This document shows positions 36,865 to 45,896 of a stretch of 64,000 bases of DNA, piece after piece. Every line of letters begins with the position of its first letter. The stretch's first letter is position 1. The stretch is from Methanospirillum hungatei. Its GTDB lineage: Archaea; Halobacteriota; Methanomicrobia; Methanomicrobiales; Methanospirillaceae. The stretch is taken from assembly GCF_019263745.1 (NCBI RefSeq), contig NZ_CP077107.1:186001-250000 (forward strand), given 5' to 3'. The notes below the pieces were generated by a model. It did not search any database. It was not told where the DNA came from and saw only the letters and a list, made by a program, of their open reading frames with translations. The position numbers and the translations under genes were made by a program.

Positions 36865-38673
36865 ATGGAGCACCCGTCTAAAACTTCGATCATAAAAGCT
36901 GCGGGGTTGGTATTCGGAGATATTGGTACAAGTCCGATTTATACTCTTGCAGTGTTGTTTCTTTTCCTCCCACCAACTCATGCGAATATCATGGGTGCTG
37001 TATCATTGATATTCTGGACTTTGATCATCATGGTAACTGTCCAGTATACGTTTCTTGCAATGCGTTTGTCAGAAACCGGTGAAGGGGGAACATTAGTCTT
37101 AAAAGGGATACTTCTTCCTCTATTAAAAAAACCTCGTGGGGTAGCAATATTTACTTTACTCGCCACGCTTGGAATTTCACTTATGATAGGTGAATGTGTT
37201 ATCACCCCTGCCATTTCAATTCTTTCAGCGGTGGAAGGTGTTAGACAGATACCGGGATTTGAACTCATATCCCAGGACTGGCTCATATTCTTTGCCATCA
37301 TTATCGCTCTTGGATTGTTTTTATTTCAAAAAAGAGGGACAGAAGGGGTTTCTAGAACATTTGGCCCGATAATGGTATTGTGGTTTGTCACGTTGTTTGT
37401 TTCCGGACTAGTATCTGTGCTATTCAGTCCGGAGATTCTGGCTGCCATAAATCCGGTGTATGCAATTCAGTTCTTTTCACATAATGGCATTTTAGGTTTT
37501 TTTTCACTTTCTATGATTGTTTTGTGTGCTACTGGCGCTGAAGCATTGTTTGCTGATATGGGTCATCTTGGACGCGAACCCATACAATATGCCTGGGGTT
37601 TTGTCTTTGTAGCTGTGTTCTTCTCCTACCTAGGACAAGCAGCATTCTTGCTCAGAAATACTGATGTATCAAATCCTCTTTTTGAGATGATATTTTCAGA
37701 ATCCCATCTCCTATACATACCCTTTTTGATATTGATGATAGTGGCGACTGTCATTGCATCACAAGCCGTCATAAGTGGTATATTTTCAATTATCTACCAG
37801 GCTATTACAACACATCTTCTTCCGATGCTTCCGGTTGATTATACGTCAGATGAACTTAGAACACAAATTTACATTAATACTGTGAATTGGCTTCTCTGTA
37901 TTGCAGTAATCTTCGTACTTCTGATTTTCCAGTACTCAGACCGGCTTGCAAGTGCATATGGTCTTGCGGTTACTGGAACTATGTCCATCACCGGATCATT
38001 TATGATTGCCATCTTCCTGCAAAGACGCAAATATTTCTACATGAGTATTGCGATGTTGGTTACTCTGGTAGATATTTCCTATTTCTTATCGACAGTATCC
38101 AAAATTACTCACGGCGGCTACTTATCTCTGGTCATTGCAGCTATACCATTTTCAATTGTCATTATTTACACTGCCGGACAACGGGCACTATACCGGTCCA
38201 TGAAGCCGATGGGTCATGATCAGTTCATCAAAAAATACACCCGTGCATATAAAACTGCACGCCATCTTCGGGGAACTGCACTGTTCTTTGCACGATCACT
38301 CGACCAGGTTCCGGCATATATCTCCCGGACGATGTTTAATAATGAGATAATCTATGAAGAGAATGTGATTATTTCTCTGGATATTAAAGATGAGCCATAT
38401 GGATTTTCATGGCATTTTGACAAAACAATAGAGCCCGGTCTTTCACATCTTTCTATTAGTTACGGATATATGCAGATTATAGATTTGATGCGGATTATCC
38501 GTGAAGCTGGTATTGAAGAGAAGACTATCTTTTATGGAATGGAAGAGATTGTTACGAGGAACATTATCTGGAAGATATTCAGTGCCATAAAAAGACTTTG
38601 CCCCTCATTTGTACAATATTACCGGTTACCTTCCCATAAAGTTCATGGAGTAATTACCCGGGTTGAACTCTGA
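36865..38673 (+). CDS. kup: Kup potassium uptake transporter
   Basis: 602 residues. The Kup signature is clear: AAGLVFGDIGTSPIYTL at the start, GEGGTLVLKG, LATLGISLMIGECVITPAISILSAVEG and GAEALFADMGHLG, across about 12 helices in the first 430 residues, then a soluble C-terminal domain. It takes up potassium, probably with protons. Stand-alone gene with its own upstream space. Confidence 0.96.
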   Translation: MEHPSKTSIIKAAGLVFGDIGTSPIYTLAVLFLFLPPTHANIMGAVSLIFWTLIIMVTVQYTFLAMRLSETGEGGTLVLKGILLPLLKKPRGVAIFTLLATLGISLMIGECVITPAISILSAVEGVRQIPGFELISQDWLIFFAIIIALGLFLFQKRGTEGVSRTFGPIMVLWFVTLFVSGLVSVLFSPEILAAINPVYAIQFFSHNGILGFFSLSMIVLCATGAEALFADMGHLGREPIQYAWGFVFVAVFFSYLGQAAFLLRNTDVSNPLFEMIFSESHLLYIPFLILMIVATVIASQAVISGIFSIIYQAITTHLLPMLPVDYTSDELRTQIYINTVNWLLCIAVIFVLLIFQYSDRLASAYGLAVTGTMSITGSFMIAIFLQRRKYFYMSIAMLVTLVDISYFLSTVSKITHGGYLSLVIAAIPFSIVIIYTAGQRALYRSMKPMGHDQFIKKYTRAYKTARHLRGTALFFARSLDQVPAYISRTMFNNEIIYEENVIISLDIKDEPYGFSWHFDKTIEPGLSHLSISYGYMQIIDLMRIIREAGIEEKTIFYGMEEIVTRNIIWKIFSAIKRLCPSFVQYYRLPSHKVHGVITRVEL

Positions 38674-38697
38674 TGGTCTGCACGCATCACCATCTAT

Positions 38698-38720
38698 TAC
38701 TTTTTTCTCAGTAATTTTTC
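38698..38720 (+). terminator. Possible T-rich terminator after kup
   Basis: Two T-runs (TTTTTT at 38701, TTTTT soon after) lie about 28 bases past the kup stop. A composition-based call only. Confidence 0.35.
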
Positions 38721-38873
38721 CAGGTTTGCCATATCAGGAATTAGACATTGTTTTTTAAAGATTTTTATGTATGAATAAAGAACGGAATAAGTATAAAATC
38801 TTACAAAAATCAGTATGGAAACGGATAATTTATTACTGGTTATGCCGAGATATGGTATCGAGGTGAATTGTCT

Positions 38874-39026
38874 ATGTGCACCGTTGGCGGACCTGTTGAT
38901 ATCGACTTTGATGAAGGATTAAAACCGAAAAATTACAAGTGTAAAGACTGTGGTGGCAGCTTTAGTACAATCGGCAAAAATGTCCGCTGCCCAACCTGTG
39001 GGTCGGATAACTGCGTTCCAGCATGA
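38874..39026 (+). CDS. 50-residue zinc-ribbon protein
   Basis: The frame begins MCTVGGPVDIDFDEGLKPKN and continues YKCKDCGGSF...VRCPTCGSDNC before stopping at 39026. Two CxxC knuckles about 13 residues apart form a zinc ribbon. A TATA-like AAGTATAAAAT lies near 38788. The stop overlaps the ATG of the next gene by 4 bases (ATGA), so it is translated with it. Function unknown; a nucleic-acid or protein adaptor is possible. Confidence 0.8.
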   Translation: MCTVGGPVDIDFDEGLKPKNYKCKDCGGSFSTIGKNVRCPTCGSDNCVPA

Positions 39027-39493
39027 TTGCTCCTCTTTATGATGGTTATCTCTGTATTCGATCCGAGCAGTCCTTTCTTCTGATTGGAAGGGTTCTCTCC
39101 CCCTTTCATCTTTTCATTGAAACAATCGATGATGAATATTGTCAGTATCTTGAAGAAGGAGATTTGGTTGTGGTTTCTGCTCCGGAAGGAGGAGAGGTTA
39201 TGCAGGCGATGATTCTTCTTGAACTCATCAGGGAGTATCATGCTCCCCTTGTCGTTCTTCCCAAAGGTCATCCTGGTAGCAAACGGCTCTCTATGGTTGT
39301 GTCTGCTGGAGATCATATTGAATTAAATTGTTCAATTCAACGAGGTACTCACCCTGAACAACATCTTCTCTGTGGATCGGAAGAGATGGCCGGGTTAGTT
39401 CTGAAACGATATGAAAAAGGAGTTGAGATTAAGGGAGGAGACAATCTTTCTATCCAGTCATTTGACCGGATGATTATTGCTCCTCTTCCCTAA
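39023..39493 (+). CDS. Hypothetical protein translated with the zinc ribbon
   Basis: 156 residues, not recognised. It starts MIAPLYDGYLCIRSEQ and contains LEEGDLVVVSAPEGGEVMQAM and APLVVLPKGHPGSKRLSMVVSAG, a mixed alpha/beta pattern with no membrane segment. Its start overlaps the zinc-ribbon stop, so the two are likely partners. It ends convergent with the membrane protein at 39474, with 20 bases shared. Confidence 0.75.
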   Translation: MIAPLYDGYLCIRSEQSFLLIGRVLSPFHLFIETIDDEYCQYLEEGDLVVVSAPEGGEVMQAMILLELIREYHAPLVVLPKGHPGSKRLSMVVSAGDHIELNCSIQRGTHPEQHLLCGSEEMAGLVLKRYEKGVEIKGGDNLSIQSFDRMIIAPLP

Positions 39494-39752
39494 CCGGTTC
39501 TTCACTTTTGAATATATTAGTAAAACCTTCAGTGATACTTTTATTTTTTCTTTTCTGATTGTAGACCACGATGCTGGTATGGATATAAATAATCCCAATA
39601 ATCAGGAGTAAATCAATTACTCCGACTAGGGCCGCCGGGAGATTAAATCCTAAATGTGAAAGGATATATGCATCTATCATGGGAATCATCAGGATCCCCA
39701 CAAGGAAACAGAGTATCCCCGTTATTACAACCATTGCATCGTTAAAATTCAT
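39474..39752 (-). CDS. Small membrane protein
   Basis: 92 residues with two membrane helices (about residues 7-29 and 38-62) and a charged C-terminal tail (YNQKRKNKSITEG...EEPVREEEQ). No family recognised. Convergent with the preceding gene. Confidence 0.7.
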   Translation of the reverse strand: MNFNDAMVVITGILCFLVGILMIPMIDAYILSHLGFNLPAALVGVIDLLLIIGIIYIHTSIVVYNQKRKNKSITEGFTNIFKSEEPVREEEQ

Positions 39753-39912
39753 TTGTTGAGCTCTTATCTGAAATATGGGTAATTGTTATTATTAAAGGGT
39801 GACGAAAGATTCTGCTTCATAACAAAATGACACATATCAGGGATCAAATTATAGAAACGGACTGATATACAATATTATTCTCTTTTTTAGAAACTGATTA
39901 GGAAAAGAGACT

Positions 39913-40686
39913 ATGCAAACAACACAGGAAAAGCTTGCTAAATCACTGACGGCTGATACAATTGAACTGATTCCATATCTCCCATATCTATTGCAAGATA
40001 TTTGGGAATTAGGCTCATCACCCAGGATCATTGCTGATTTAATTAAAAAGCATATAATAACATCCAGCGAAACGAAGGTGCTTGATTTGGCTTGTGGAAA
40101 GGGTGCCATAAGTATCCAGATTGCTCAAATCTTCGGTTGTCATGTAAAAAGCTTTGATATAATCCCTGATTTTATTGAATATGCAAAAACAAAATCCTTG
40201 CAGTATCATGTAGAAAAACTGTGTGAATTTATCGTTGGAGATATAAACGATGCTGTTTATGTCGAAACTGACTTTGATATTGTAATATTTGGCGCAGCAG
40301 GTGATATATTTGGGAATCCAGAAGAAACCATTCTCCTATTGAAAAGAACAATAAAAAATGGAGGATATATCATTATCGATGATGTTTATGGAAATGTCGA
40401 ATTTAATAGAAAATATCCAACTAGAAAGGAATGGTTTCATGTTTTTCAAAATACTGGTGTAAAACTTCTTGAAGACCGGTTGTCCGAAATTGAGGAAATA
40501 AAACGAATAAATGATAAGCAACAATTAGTTATCAAACAAAGGGCGAGTGAATTAATAAAAAAATATCCAGATAAAGCAGATCTGTTCAAAAGTTATGTAA
40601 AAAGTCAACAAATTGAGTGTAATGAATTGGAGTATGAATTAACAGGGGTTACGATGCTTTTGAGATGGGCCGTTGATTCTGATTAA
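39913..40686 (+). CDS. Class I SAM-dependent methyltransferase
   Basis: 257 residues. SAM-binding motif I is KVLDLACGKGAISIQIAQIFG (about residues 56-76), followed by SFDIIPDFIEYAK and CEFIVGDINDA, then GGYIIIDDVYG. The substrate is unknown. Start chosen at the ATG at 39913, 9 bases after an A-rich leader. Codon use looks more A/T-rich than neighbours, but this was judged by eye. Confidence 0.88.
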   Translation: MQTTQEKLAKSLTADTIELIPYLPYLLQDIWELGSSPRIIADLIKKHIITSSETKVLDLACGKGAISIQIAQIFGCHVKSFDIIPDFIEYAKTKSLQYHVEKLCEFIVGDINDAVYVETDFDIVIFGAAGDIFGNPEETILLLKRTIKNGGYIIIDDVYGNVEFNRKYPTRKEWFHVFQNTGVKLLEDRLSEIEEIKRINDKQQLVIKQRASELIKKYPDKADLFKSYVKSQQIECNELEYELTGVTMLLRWAVDSD

Positions 40687-40811
40687 CCATGGGATAAGGT
40701 ATGAATCTGTAAAAAATGGTGTGTATTTAGAACATGGTTTTTTAGTTTGTAATTTGATGTATCGGTAGATATTTGTGGATATAAATAAAATTTCAATTGT
40801 GAAGGGATATC

Positions 40812-40991
40812 ATGGACGGATGTTATTCATATCGGGAAATTGATCTGAGTGATCCTCGTATAGATCTAAATCGTGTTCGGTCTTTGAATGATTTTTGGGG
40901 TGTCATAATTACGAAAGAAGGTAAAATCAAAATCCCTGTTTGTTCATATGATGATATATTTCCATTGATTAGAAAAAAACCTGATATTTAA
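40812..40991 (+). CDS. 59-residue hypothetical protein
   Basis: A short frame starting MDGCYSYREIDLSDPRIDLN and ending LIRKKPDI, preceded by GAAGGGATATC that supplies a ribosome site at good spacing. It is soluble with two cysteines. No family recognised. It fills the gap between the methyltransferase and the PAS/GAF regulator. Confidence 0.55.
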   Translation: MDGCYSYREIDLSDPRIDLNRVRSLNDFWGVIITKEGKIKIPVCSYDDIFPLIRKKPDI

Positions 40992-41171
40992 TTTATTTTT
41001 TAATATACCTTTCCTAATTCAATTCTGTTCTTTTGATTATTAAAAAATTTGTGGCCGTGAGGATCTCGACTCTAATGAGAATATATGAAAAGTACTAGGA
41101 GTTGGATGCAAAATTTATATTCAAAATAGCAATTATAAGCAGAAACTGAGATAAAATAATTAAACTCTCTC

Positions 41172-42662
41172 TTAATAGGTACTATTAAAATTATGAAGAC
41201 AGAAAAGAATTTTTCCTCCATCTGATATAGGAACAGATTTTAGTATTACATTCTTTTTTGCATTATTTTTACATTGAATAGAGATCACAGGGCTATAATA
41301 GTCCTGATTTACTTCGAAATTATCTGAATCATCATCTTTCCATTCAGGATTTTCTGAACCTTTACAAATTATTTTACCAAGAAATTCTTTCCATGTTTGG
41401 ATATCTTTCTGACAATATCCGAAAATATCAGAAAATTTTGGATTAATCATGGTAACACAACCTTGATTATTAGTTACTAATACAGGGAGATCACAAAATC
41501 GTATAGCTTCCTGAAACCTAATATCACTCATTTTCATACGTTCTTCTGTCATCCGCCTTGAAATTGCAATAGATGCCTGTCGAAGAAATGATTCAATAAT
41601 TTTGTGATTTTCCAGTTCTTCATCAGGACGAAGACATATTCCGACTATCCCATGGAGATTGTTCTGCCATACCAGTCCTGCAACCCAGATTTTTCCGATA
41701 TTATTATTTTCTATAAATTGTTTACACACCTCTCGAGGAAAAAGGCCTCCACAAAGATCGTAAAAAGGAATGGACTCATCGTTAAAAAATGGTTTAAAAT
41801 GTAATTCAGTCATTGGTTTGAGAGATCCAAGGCTCCAATTAAAGGGAGATTTACTAAAGTATTCTTTGATTGGTACCTGTAATCCAAACAACTCTTCTCC
41901 ATTATTAAGTTCTTTTGTATTTTCACGGAAATTTTGGTCTTTAATTATTTTCATAAAAAGACCATTGTTTTTTTCATCATAAGATAAAACCCAACATCGG
42001 GGATTACTAGGCAATAGAGAAGAAATAGTATCAGCTATGTACTGAAATATATCTACATTCGGTGCTAACTCTACAAGTTCCATTGCAGTTTTGGTAAGTA
42101 ACTCCATGTCTCGAACATATTTTGTTTTTTCTGAAATATCCTCTAAAACAACTGTTAATCCTTTCATTCCCTCTTCAAATAGGGTTGGGATTACTTCCAT
42201 TTTAAAAAAATGTTGGAATTTTCCTTTGTGATAACAAATATCTGATATTATTTGTTCATTTTTTGTAGACTCAATAATTTTTATAGTATCTGGAGATGAT
42301 ATGATTGGAAGAGAATCTTCACTTATATGTCGCCCAATAATATCATCTTTTGATGTATTGGAGTAACGAATATACTGCTCATTCACCTGAACGACATTTA
42401 AATTTTCATCCAGGATTACTATCATATTTTTCGTAAAACACAAAAATGCAGATAAAGGGATCCTTTGAGAAAGCCAATAGACTCGAGCAGACCCTATTTT
42501 TTTTGTTTCAACTTTTCCTTCAGCACGAAGGATGTCAAGATACTTAGAAATGTAATTTCTATCTTTTTTCAATTTTTTACTAATATCAGTGATAGTAAGT
42601 CCATGAGGACTAGTTTTAAGTCTTTTTAGGATTGCAACAGTAATGTCCTGTTCTTCAACCAT
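41172..42662 (-). CDS. Winged-helix regulator with PAS-GAF-PAS sensing domains
   Basis: 496 residues. The N-terminal 75 residues form a winged helix (ITVAILKRLKTSPHGLTITDISKKL; DRNYISKYLDILRAEGKVE). A PAS domain (about 75-180), a GAF-like region with cysteines (about 190-365) and another PAS (about 370-480) follow. There is no kinase. It is therefore a one-component transcription factor that senses a ligand or redox state. Targets unknown. Confidence 0.85.
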   Translation of the reverse strand: MVEEQDITVAILKRLKTSPHGLTITDISKKLKKDRNYISKYLDILRAEGKVETKKIGSARVYWLSQRIPLSAFLCFTKNMIVILDENLNVVQVNEQYIRYSNTSKDDIIGRHISEDSLPIISSPDTIKIIESTKNEQIISDICYHKGKFQHFFKMEVIPTLFEEGMKGLTVVLEDISEKTKYVRDMELLTKTAMELVELAPNVDIFQYIADTISSLLPSNPRCWVLSYDEKNNGLFMKIIKDQNFRENTKELNNGEELFGLQVPIKEYFSKSPFNWSLGSLKPMTELHFKPFFNDESIPFYDLCGGLFPREVCKQFIENNNIGKIWVAGLVWQNNLHGIVGICLRPDEELENHKIIESFLRQASIAISRRMTEERMKMSDIRFQEAIRFCDLPVLVTNNQGCVTMINPKFSDIFGYCQKDIQTWKEFLGKIICKGSENPEWKDDDSDNFEVNQDYYSPVISIQCKNNAKKNVILKSVPISDGGKILFCLHNFNSTY

Positions 42663-42766
42663 ATTTTAATATTGAGCCATCTTTTAAATATATTTTTGAA
42701 TGGATTTCTTATTTTGGAATTCCCAAAAAAAGGTGTAATTAATCTCTCAAGAAACTTGAAAATCAA

Positions 42767-43987
42767 TTAAAGATTATACGATACCCGATACACAATTCCA
42801 TTCATATCATCGGAAATAAGAAGAGAACCATCCTGAATTACCTCCACATCAACCGGTCTTCCGTACACCGTTCCGTTGTGTAACCATCCCTCGATAAATG
42901 GTTCATAAGAAACCGGAATCCCGTTTTCCCGCTGTACAATAGTTAACCGGTACCCGATAGGATCTTTCCGGTTCCAGGATCCATGTTCTGCTATGATTAT
43001 TGCATTTGTATAAGAGTCTGGAAACATTTCACCTGTATAAAATCTCATACCCAGAGAAGCTACATGGGGTCCGAGTTCTCTGGCTGGAGGAGTACAGTTT
43101 TTGCATCCGTCCGGAGACAGATCACCAAATTCCGGATCTATAATGTTACCTCCATGAAGATAGGGGTACCCAAAGAACATTTTTGGTGTGGGGGCATGAT
43201 TTAGCTCATCTGGGGGAACATTGTCTCCTAACATATCTCTTCCATTATCAGTAAACCAAAGATCACCTGTCTTTGGATCCCAGTCAAATCCAACGGTATT
43301 TCTTACACCCGAAGCAAATTTTTCAAGGCTTGTTCCATCAGGATTAATCCGGTGGATTGCAGCATAGAAATCACCAGGTGGTAGACAAATATTACAGGGT
43401 GCTCCGACCGGAATGTAGAGCTTACCATCTGGACCAAACCTGATAAATTTCCAGCCATGAGCTGTATCCTTTGGAAAACCAGCATACAAGATTTCATAAT
43501 CTGGGATATCAGGAAGAGTCATTTCTATTCCTGGAAATTTTATTATCCGGCTAATCTCTGCCACATAGAGATCGTCTTCTAGTATTGCTACTCCATTTGG
43601 CATGGTAAGATCGCTAGCAATAATGGTTCGATTCTCTGCAAAACCATCTTCATCGGAATCACGAACAGCATATACTTTGTCTTCCCTGGTTCCGATGTAG
43701 AGCGTTCTGTTTTTACTATATGAGAGAGATCGTGCACCCGGAACATGAGTTGCGTATATGTTAATGTGAAATCCATCCGGAAGAGATATTTTATCCAGGA
43801 TTTCATGATACATGTCTGGATCCATCTCAACTGCATCAGTAGGATGGATAATCAGGTTTTCATGGAAAACAGAATTTTGCATTGGAAAATCCGGATGAAA
43901 CGGAATCATCAGAACTCCTAGTAGTATTAGAATACCGAGGCAAAAGATGATTCTCGCAGGATTTGCAGACCATCCGGACATAAGCAA
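42767..43987 (-). CDS. PQQ-type glucose/sorbosone dehydrogenase-like beta-propeller
   Basis: 406 residues. An N-terminal hydrophobic segment (ARIIFCLGILILLGVLMIPF) exports or anchors it. The rest is a beta-propeller of the sugar/sorbosone dehydrogenase type: LPDGFHINIYA, GRDMLGDNVPPDELN, FGYPYLHGG, IAEHGSWNR and RPVDVEVIQDGSLLISDD. Two cysteine pairs (CNIC, CKNC) occur. Whether it uses PQQ is unknown in a methanogen; a sugar-binding or oxidase role is inferred. Confidence 0.82.
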   Translation of the reverse strand: MLMSGWSANPARIIFCLGILILLGVLMIPFHPDFPMQNSVFHENLIIHPTDAVEMDPDMYHEILDKISLPDGFHINIYATHVPGARSLSYSKNRTLYIGTREDKVYAVRDSDEDGFAENRTIIASDLTMPNGVAILEDDLYVAEISRIIKFPGIEMTLPDIPDYEILYAGFPKDTAHGWKFIRFGPDGKLYIPVGAPCNICLPPGDFYAAIHRINPDGTSLEKFASGVRNTVGFDWDPKTGDLWFTDNGRDMLGDNVPPDELNHAPTPKMFFGYPYLHGGNIIDPEFGDLSPDGCKNCTPPARELGPHVASLGMRFYTGEMFPDSYTNAIIIAEHGSWNRKDPIGYRLTIVQRENGIPVSYEPFIEGWLHNGTVYGRPVDVEVIQDGSLLISDDMNGIVYRVSYNL

Positions 43988-44748
43988 TAATGTGATTATG
44001 AGTATTTAAATTTCGGTATTTCCATGGATTTTGTCACTAACTATACTCTGAACCGGCCGGTATTCAATTATTTTGGAATTCATTGGGAAAAATAGGAGAC
44101 AGGGAATTATTAAAATCCACTCTTCAATAGTTACACACCTGATTGAAGAATGGCAGAAAAAAAGATCTATTTGCTGCACATATGAAGCGCCTGCCTCTCA
44201 ATCAAAAACCACTAAAAATCATGTAATTGGATATGTAAAATATATATTATTAGATCTATTGTAAAGCAAATTGTGTACTCATGTACCAATTCCTGAATTA
44301 CTATCATTGACCTGAGTAATATCTACGTGTAACTGCAGGATTTCCGCAATAAAGATCTAAATTCAAAAAATTATGCCTAGATATTAAATCAGAATAATAT
44401 TTAATAGCGGATTTTCTCCTCACAATGCTTCACTCTGCTTCACTTTGATGAAAAGTTGCAGCATGTCTCCATCATGGACCTGGCTCTGACCATTTTACTA
44501 CCATTATCTATGAGATAATGATATGAAAAAAAAGATCGAAAATTTAAAACCCACAAACTTGAATAACCATTGCAGAAAATCGGATGCATATTTTCTGCAG
44601 GTTTTCTGCACGTGCAGAAAATGAAAAACGGATAATTTGACTCTAAAATAGTACATGTACATATGTACACTCTTATATGATCTCATTTTCTGCAACACAT
44701 ACGCTCACGTACTGTTTTCCGAACCTGAGTTCAAGAGGTTGGATCTTT

Positions 44749-44766
44749 CATACATGTTCATGTATG
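44749..44766 (+). repeat. Inverted repeat CATACATG-TT-CATGTATG
   Basis: Eight-base arms around a two-base centre, inside the array region. A second palindromic stretch (GTACATGTAC) starts at 44651. Both could be protein sites unrelated to the TGCAGAAAA units. Confidence 0.7.
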
Positions 44767-44870
44767 AGATCATGGTTGCAGAAAATGAAATGAAAAAAAT
44801 GTATAAATCTGGTAAATATATGATCGAAGGATTTAATTAGGGCGGATCGTTGCAGAAAATAACTCATGGT

Positions 44871-44888
44871 TGCAGAAAATTTTCTGCA
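44871..44888 (+). repeat. Perfect 18-base palindrome
   Basis: TGCAGAAAATTTTCTGCA is a perfect palindrome made of two array units joined head to head. It is the likely highest-affinity site if a dimeric protein binds the array. Confidence 0.85.
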
Positions 44889-44940
44889 AATCAAACACAT
44901 GACATTATGAAGTTAAGGTCAACAATGAAATCAATCATAA

Positions 44941-44957
44941 GAACAAAAAGAATTTTT
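44941..44957 (-). terminator. T-tract after tRNA-Ser
   Basis: Read on the minus strand, TAAAAATTCTTTTTGTTC follows the tRNA 3' end within a few bases, the usual archaeal termination signal. Confidence 0.5.
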
Positions 44958-44959
44958 AA

Positions 44960-45043
44960 CGCCGAAAGGGAGATTTGAACTCCCGAGGTGTTACCACCAG
45001 TGGTTTTCAAGACCACCGCCTTCCCGGACTAGACTATCTCGGC
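44960..45043 (-). tRNA. tRNA-Ser (anticodon UGA)
   Basis: An 84-base tRNA with a long variable arm. The acceptor arms GCCGAGA and TTTCGGC pair (one G-T), discriminator G; the anticodon loop CTTGAAA gives UGA. The variable arm is CTGGTGGTAACACC-like and the T arm GGGAGTTCAAATCTCCC. A TATA-like TATATTTTTAAAG sits about 30 bases upstream. No intron is seen and CCA is not encoded. Confidence 0.95.
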
Positions 45044-45144
45044 ACCTATACATGTCTGTATATCTACTTTAAAAATATATTCATCAAGTACCGATCAATA
45101 CCCGTATATTCTTTTACATTTCACCTGAAAGGAGAGGGATAATT

Positions 45145-45891
45145 CTGCACACTTCCATAACTGTAACTGGGATCAGGGGCCTTCCTCTGATTCAGAAAGG
45201 AGATAACCTTCCACGTCTGATTATCGACAAATGCGCTTTGGAAGATGGAGACATCATCTGTATCGCAAGTACCATCATATCAAAAGCGAAAGGATACACT
45301 CGGCACCTGAAAGATATCATTCCCGGTAATCGTGCAACACATATAGCAGAGAAGACTGGTGAAGATCCCCGTTTTATTCAGGTAGTCCTTGATCAGGCCT
45401 GTGATGTTCTCATTGAAACACCATTTACTCTTACTGAAGTATCATGTGGTCATGTCGGAGTCAGGTCAGGAGTAGACGCAAGCAATGTAGAAGATGGCCT
45501 GGTAATCACACTCCCCCCGGATCCCATGAATGAGGCAGAGGAGATTAGAAAAGAACTCAATAATCTCAACGGAAAAAGTTGTGGTGTCATTGTCACAGAT
45601 ACCTGTGGGAGATCATTTCGACGAGGACAGACCGGTCATGCAATCGGTTGGAGTGGGATGTCAGCAATTAGAGATTTTCGAGGAGATAATGATCTCTTTG
45701 GTCGGACACTTGAGATAACCGAAGAAGCGGTGGTTGATGAAATCGCTGGATTTGCTAATCTTGTCATGGGTGAAAGCAATAATGGGGTACCTGCTGTGCT
45801 CTTCCGAGGTATACCTGTATGGTCAGGACATGACGAGATATATTTCAAGCCTGATGAAGACATCATCAGAAAGGCATTAAAAAAAGTGTAA
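45145..45891 (+). CDS. cofE: Coenzyme F420-0:L-glutamate ligase
   Basis: 248 residues if translation begins at CTG 45145; ATT at 45142 is the alternative. Neither ATG nor GTG is available in frame, and the TTG at 45238 would cut off ITVTGIRGLPLIQKGDNLP, the conserved start of CofE. AAAGGAGAG lies 10 bases before the CTG. Other CofE motifs are present: ICIASTIISKAKG, CGHVGVRSGVDASNVE, VTDTCGRSFRRGQ and AGFANLVMGE. The enzyme adds gamma-linked glutamates to F420-0. Confidence 0.92.
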   Translation: MHTSITVTGIRGLPLIQKGDNLPRLIIDKCALEDGDIICIASTIISKAKGYTRHLKDIIPGNRATHIAEKTGEDPRFIQVVLDQACDVLIETPFTLTEVSCGHVGVRSGVDASNVEDGLVITLPPDPMNEAEEIRKELNNLNGKSCGVIVTDTCGRSFRRGQTGHAIGWSGMSAIRDFRGDNDLFGRTLEITEEAVVDEIAGFANLVMGESNNGVPAVLFRGIPVWSGHDEIYFKPDEDIIRKALKKV

Positions 45892-45896
45892 GAGAA

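Larger units (their letters stand above)
44571..44888 (+). repeat. Iteron-like array of TGCAGAAAA in both orientations
   Basis: Nine copies of TGCAGAAAA (often GTTGCAGAAAATGA) were read: forward at 44571, 44613, 44777, 44851 and 44871, reverse at 44590, 44602, 44685 and 44879 (start positions). No copy was noticed in the coding sequence around it. Clusters like this are typical of protein-binding arrays such as operators or replication iterons. No initiator gene is adjacent. Confidence 0.8.
43988..44959 (+). other. Gene-free region with repeat array
   Basis: This is the only stretch over 300 bases without a supported gene. Short frames at 44073 and 44655 have no ribosome site and no protein-like pattern. 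The first half is plain A+T-rich sequence; the second half (44571-44888) holds the repeat array and inverted repeats listed separately. It lies directly downstream of the 3' end of tRNA-Ser. Confidence 0.75.

Noticed and set aside
44073-44264. 63-codon frame in the gene-free region
   Set aside because: No ribosome site, no recognisable pattern and unusual composition; the region is better explained as non-coding.
44655-44840. Short frame crossing the repeat array
   Set aside because: It consists of repeat units and palindromes and has no sign of coding use.
44571-44888. CRISPR array
   Set aside because: Copies are too short, irregularly spaced and in both orientations.
45238-45891. cofE starting at TTG 45238
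   Set aside because: It removes the conserved N-terminal glycine-rich segment that is in frame upstream with a good ribosome site.
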